Of a stretch of DNA of 8,518 nt, positions 6,046-8,518 are shown one piece after another. Positions within the stretch are counted from its first letter, which is position 1, and each line of letters begins with the position of its first letter. The stretch covers positions 1-8,518 of the forward strand of contig CAAENL010000114.1 in the NCBI GenBank assembly GCA_900757335.1, read 5' to 3'. The stretch comes from Clostridia bacterium. Its GTDB lineage: Bacteria > Bacillota > Clostridia > Oscillospirales > Acutalibacteraceae. The notes beneath the pieces were generated by a model. That model did no database searches. It saw nothing but the letters and a program-made list of their open reading frames with translations, and was not told where the DNA came from. Both the position numbers and the translations under genes were made by a program.

Positions 6046-7266
6046 ATTAATATATTAGTATTAAATTCAGGGAGTTCTTCGCTTAAATATCAGCTTATAG
6101 ATATGAAAAGCGAAAAAGTACTTGCAAAAGGAATGTGCGAAAAAATAGGTTTTAACGACAGTGAAGTTCACCAGTGGATCCAAAACAGCGAAACAATAAG
6201 TAAATCTGTAGGGAATATAAAAAATCACAAAGAAGCATTTGTTTATATAGAAAAAATGCTTATGGATAAAAATGCGGGTGTTATCAAAGATATTTCAGAA
6301 ATATGGGCAGTTGGTCATAGAGTAGTCCACGGAGGAGAATATTTTAAATATCCCGCACTTATAAATGATGAAGTAATTGAAGAAATAAAAAGTTTAATTC
6401 CGCTTGCTCCTCTTCATAACGCTGCACATCTTGCGGGAATAGAAGCTTGTCGTTTTCTTTTGGGAGATTCAGTTCCTCAAGTAGCTGTTTTTGATACATC
6501 GTTTTATTTTGATATTGAAGAAAAAGCATATATGTTTCCGATTCCTTATGAATACTATGAAAAATATCACATACGCAAATACGGATTTCACGGAACATCA
6601 CATAAGTTTGTATCCGAAAGATATTGTGAGATTTCAGGCAAAAAATTCAGTAATACCAAAATTATAAGCTGTCACATGGGAAACGGATCTTCCATAACTG
6701 CAGTAAAAGGCGGCAAAGCAGTGGACACAAGCATGGGACTTTCTCCTTTGGGAGGAATTATGATGGGTACGCGTTCGGGTTCACTGGATCCTTCGGTAAT
6801 ACTTCATATTGCAGAACGTGAATCTCTTGAAATATCCGAAATCAACGACATTTTAAATAAAAAATCCGGAATGCTGGGGATTTCGGGAGTAAGCAGTGAT
6901 GACAGAGCAATACTAAAAGCAGCACAAGAGGGAAACAAAAGAGCTAAACTTGCTCATGAAATGATGATTTATCAAATTACAAATTATCTTGGAGCCTATA
7001 ACGCTATTCTTCAAGGTTGTAATGCAGTGATTTTTACCGGAGGAATAGGTGAAAATCAGTGGATGCACCGCGAAAAAATCTGTAATAATCTCAAATTTAT
7101 GGGAGTAAAGATTGATAGTGAATTAAATAAAAGCATGGTTGCCGGCAAAGAAGGGAAGATATCTTCGGAAAACTCTTCTATTGATGTATATGTAATCCCT
7201 ACAAACGAAGAGCTGGCAATTGCAAGAGACACATTAACACTACTTAGCAATATGCAAAGGAGATAA
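6046..7266 (+). CDS. ackA: Acetate kinase
   Basis: Acetate kinase interconverts acetyl phosphate plus ADP with acetate plus ATP in the cytoplasm, the ATP-yielding last step of acetate fermentation. Family signatures are complete: NILVLNSGSSSLKYQL at the N-terminus, GHRVVHGGE, PLAPLHN, VFDTSFY, RKYGFHGTSHKFV, CHMGNGSS, SMGLSPLGGIMMGTRSG, FTGGIGEN and PTNEELAIARD. Counting from the ATT start (406 aa), N7, R92, D150, H182, R243 and E388 correspond to the catalytic residues known from the Methanosarcina thermophila enzyme. Length is normal for the family. The start is odd: homologues begin MKILVLNSGSS or MNVLV, which matches ATT 6046, and the Shine-Dalgarno at 6031-6037 is 8 bases from it but overlaps the alternative GTG 6037, which would add only MDF. 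No pta gene is next to it. The following pfkA is 6 bases downstream. Confidence 0.95.
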   Translation: MNILVLNSGSSSLKYQLIDMKSEKVLAKGMCEKIGFNDSEVHQWIQNSETISKSVGNIKNHKEAFVYIEKMLMDKNAGVIKDISEIWAVGHRVVHGGEYFKYPALINDEVIEEIKSLIPLAPLHNAAHLAGIEACRFLLGDSVPQVAVFDTSFYFDIEEKAYMFPIPYEYYEKYHIRKYGFHGTSHKFVSERYCEISGKKFSNTKIISCHMGNGSSITAVKGGKAVDTSMGLSPLGGIMMGTRSGSLDPSVILHIAERESLEISEINDILNKKSGMLGISGVSSDDRAILKAAQEGNKRAKLAHEMMIYQITNYLGAYNAILQGCNAVIFTGGIGENQWMHREKICNNLKFMGVKIDSELNKSMVAGKEGKISSENSSIDVYVIPTNEELAIARDTLTLLSNMQRR

Positions 7267-7272
7267 TTTAAA

Positions 7273-8241
7273 ATGAGCATAAAAAATATTGCTGTTTTAA
7301 CAAGCGGAGGAGACGCCCCCGGAATGAATGCAGCCGTAAGGGCGGTAACGCGATGTGCACTTAGTAAAAACATAAATGTTTTAGGTATAAGACGCGGTTA
7401 TATGGGTTTGAGAAAAGGCGATGCCTTTGAAATGAATTTAAGAACGGTTTCTGATATAATTCACAGAGGCGGAACAGTATTATACAGTTCCAGAGACCCG
7501 GAATTTCAAACTGAAAAAGGTTTAAATCAAGCCGTTGATTTTTGCAAAAGTAAAAATATAGACGCCGTAATAACAATAGGAGGAGACGGTACTTTAAAAG
7601 GTGCCATAAATTTAATTGACAACGGAATAAACTGTGTTTTTATACCTGCCACAATAGATAATGATGTTTCTTGCAGCGACTATTCAATTGGATTTGACAC
7701 AGCCGTAAACACTGCCATGGAAATGGTTGATAAAATCAGAGATACTGCTCAATCACACGAAAAATGCAGCGTAGTTGAAGTTATGGGAAGAAATTGCGGA
7801 GATATTGCCATTAATACAGGAATTGCAATCGGAGCTACAGCTATAATTATTCCGGAAATTAAGTGCGATTTTGAAAAAGATGTTATAGAAAGAATAAAAA
7901 TTACACAAAGTATGGGAAAAAGACATTTTATAGTCATAGTTGCGGAACATTGTGCGGATTCGTTTAAAGTTGCCAAGCGTATCCAAGAAGAAACCGGTAT
8001 ACAGGCCAGAACCACAATTTTGGGGCATGTTCAACGCGGAGGTTCACCGACATTAAGAGACCGTGTAGTTGCGAGTATTATGGGATGCAGAGCAATAGAT
8101 GTTCTGACAGAAGGAAAAAAGAATCGTGTAATAGCAAAAAAATGCAACAATATAGTTGATTATAGTTTGGAAGAAGCTTTAAAACTTGAAAAGAAATTTG
8201 ATTATGATTTGTATGAAGATGCACTTCAGATATCTATATAA
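7273..8241 (+). CDS. pfkA: ATP-dependent 6-phosphofructokinase
   Basis: Catalyses ATP-dependent phosphorylation of fructose 6-phosphate to fructose 1,6-bisphosphate, the committed step of glycolysis. At 322 aa it has the size of the bacterial PfkA group. Motifs: TSGGDAPGMNAAVR (10-23) at the nucleotide site; GGDGT (103-107), whose D105-G106 match E. coli D103-G104 and indicate ATP rather than pyrophosphate use; PATIDND (125-131) with catalytic D129; VEVMGRNCGDIA (168-179) and GHVQRGGSPTLRDR (251-264) for substrate binding. R23 and R27 match the allosteric-site arginines R21 and R25 of E. coli. Residue 126 is Ala where E. coli has Gly124, a position that is Lys in pyrophosphate-using enzymes. 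The ATG at 7273 has AAAGGAG (7256-7262) 10 bases upstream, inside the end of ackA, so the two are very probably co-transcribed and perhaps translationally coupled. Confidence 0.96.
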   Translation: MSIKNIAVLTSGGDAPGMNAAVRAVTRCALSKNINVLGIRRGYMGLRKGDAFEMNLRTVSDIIHRGGTVLYSSRDPEFQTEKGLNQAVDFCKSKNIDAVITIGGDGTLKGAINLIDNGINCVFIPATIDNDVSCSDYSIGFDTAVNTAMEMVDKIRDTAQSHEKCSVVEVMGRNCGDIAINTGIAIGATAIIIPEIKCDFEKDVIERIKITQSMGKRHFIVIVAEHCADSFKVAKRIQEETGIQARTTILGHVQRGGSPTLRDRVVASIMGCRAIDVLTEGKKNRVIAKKCNNIVDYSLEEALKLEKKFDYDLYEDALQISI

Positions 8242-8250
8242 AATGTTTTG

Positions 8251-8270
8251 AAAAATAAAAATTTATTTTT
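8251..8270. terminator. Weak all-AT hairpin after pfkA, possible terminator
   Basis: AAAAATAAA (8251-8259) and TTTATTTTT (8262-8270) form a 9-bp stem with a 2-base gap, ending in a U-run on the + strand. It has no G-C pair, so the stem is weak; it is the only terminator candidate seen between pfkA and the next gene. Confidence 0.3.
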
Positions 8271-8363
8271 AAAATCAGTAGTTTATAAATTCAAATGATT
8301 AAATTTATAGTAAACAGATCTTAAGTAGAAAGAAGTACGGATTGGAAAATTTAAAATCCACAT

Positions 8364-8385
8364 ATACAAAATTAATATTTTGTAT
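8364..8385 (+). promoter_or_regulatory. Leader hairpin just upstream of the membrane-protein start
   Basis: ATACAAAAT (8364-8372), loop TAAT, ATTTTGTAT (8377-8385) gives a perfect 9-bp stem ending five bases before the Shine-Dalgarno AGGGGA (8391-8396). No U-run follows, so it is not a terminator; it could be an mRNA structure near the ribosome site or an operator-like palindrome. The rest of the 8242-8406 spacer is AT-rich; I recognise no riboswitch in it. Confidence 0.3.
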
Positions 8386-8406
8386 AAGTGAGGGGACATA
8401 AAAAGT

Positions 8407-8518
8407 ATGAAACAGCAAAAAACTCTATCCATAGCATATAATTCGGTATTTATAGTCATATCGTTAATTTTGGGGTTTTTAGGACGATTATCGATCTTAC
8501 CGATATTTCCTTTTTTAA
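8407..8518 (+). CDS. Membrane protein, probable ECF-transporter S component, 3'-truncated
   Basis: The frame opens at ATG 8407, 10 bases after AGGGGA, and runs off the window after 37 codons. The visible protein starts MKQQKTLSIAYNSVFIVISL, then turns strongly hydrophobic and ends RLSILPIFPFL. The ending resembles the family pattern of ECF-transporter substrate-binding (S) subunits, in which a first helix is followed by a proline-rich stretch with FPFLK and then an acidic SD/SE motif. Such subunits bind a vitamin or other micronutrient in the membrane and work with an EcfT/EcfA module. The defining part lies outside the window, so the substrate cannot be given and another integral membrane protein is possible. 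Confidence 0.6.
   Translation, partial: MKQQKTLSIAYNSVFIVISLILGFLGRLSILPIFPFL

Noticed and set aside
7749..8034. Overlapping - strand open frames within pfkA
   Set aside because: They are antisense to a well conserved gene, lack supporting ribosome sites and show no family motif.
8242..8406. Known riboswitch (FMN, TPP, cobalamin, THF or preQ1 type)
   Set aside because: None of the conserved core sequences of these classes is present.

Overview
The window comes from an AT-rich, Gram-positive-type bacterium, most likely a fermentative Clostridia-class Bacillota. The grounds are a peptidoglycan ligase (MurF), a SpoIIQ-like M23 protein of the endospore-former type, a clostridial-type HD-domain hydrolase, acetate kinase, ATP-type 6-phosphofructokinase, and a probable ECF-transporter S subunit. 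I cannot name the genus.

Layout. (1) 1-1286, + strand: the 3' part of murF; the 5' end lies outside the window. (2) 1320-1357: a 17-bp-stem hairpin that can terminate transcription from both sides. (3) 1374-4318, - strand: two tandem genes of unknown function (465 aa first, then 509 aa, 17 bases apart) with their own extended -10 promoter at 4350-4378. Both proteins have a signal-peptide-like N-terminus, a second hydrophobic segment, a helical body and low-complexity sequence. Their first 54 codons are about 90% identical in DNA, while the rest is only distantly related. (4) 4411-4447: a terminator for the next gene. (5) 4456-5271, - strand: a SpoIIQ/LytM-type M23 protein with all its zinc ligands. 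(6) 5272-5440: a divergent control region. (7) 5441-8241, + strand: HD hydrolase, ackA and pfkA in a close-packed run. (8) 8242-8406: an AT-rich spacer with a hairpin, then the first 37 codons of a membrane protein that resembles an ECF S component and runs off the end.

How the genes fit together. ackA and pfkA are both central to fermentative ATP supply: committed hexose phosphorylation, and acetate formation with substrate-level ATP. The HD hydrolase ahead of them may simply be co-transcribed. murF and the M23 gene belong to cell-wall synthesis and to spore or wall remodelling. The two paralogues form a self-contained unit, bounded by terminators, set between conserved housekeeping genes. 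They are the accessory and least understood part of the window and the best candidate for something undescribed.

Main points for a second look: the shared 5' module on diverged bodies in the paralogue pair; the low-complexity segment at a different place in each paralogue; a probable AUU start codon for ackA; and a promoter lying inside the longest reading frame of the HD gene, which fixes its start at 5441.
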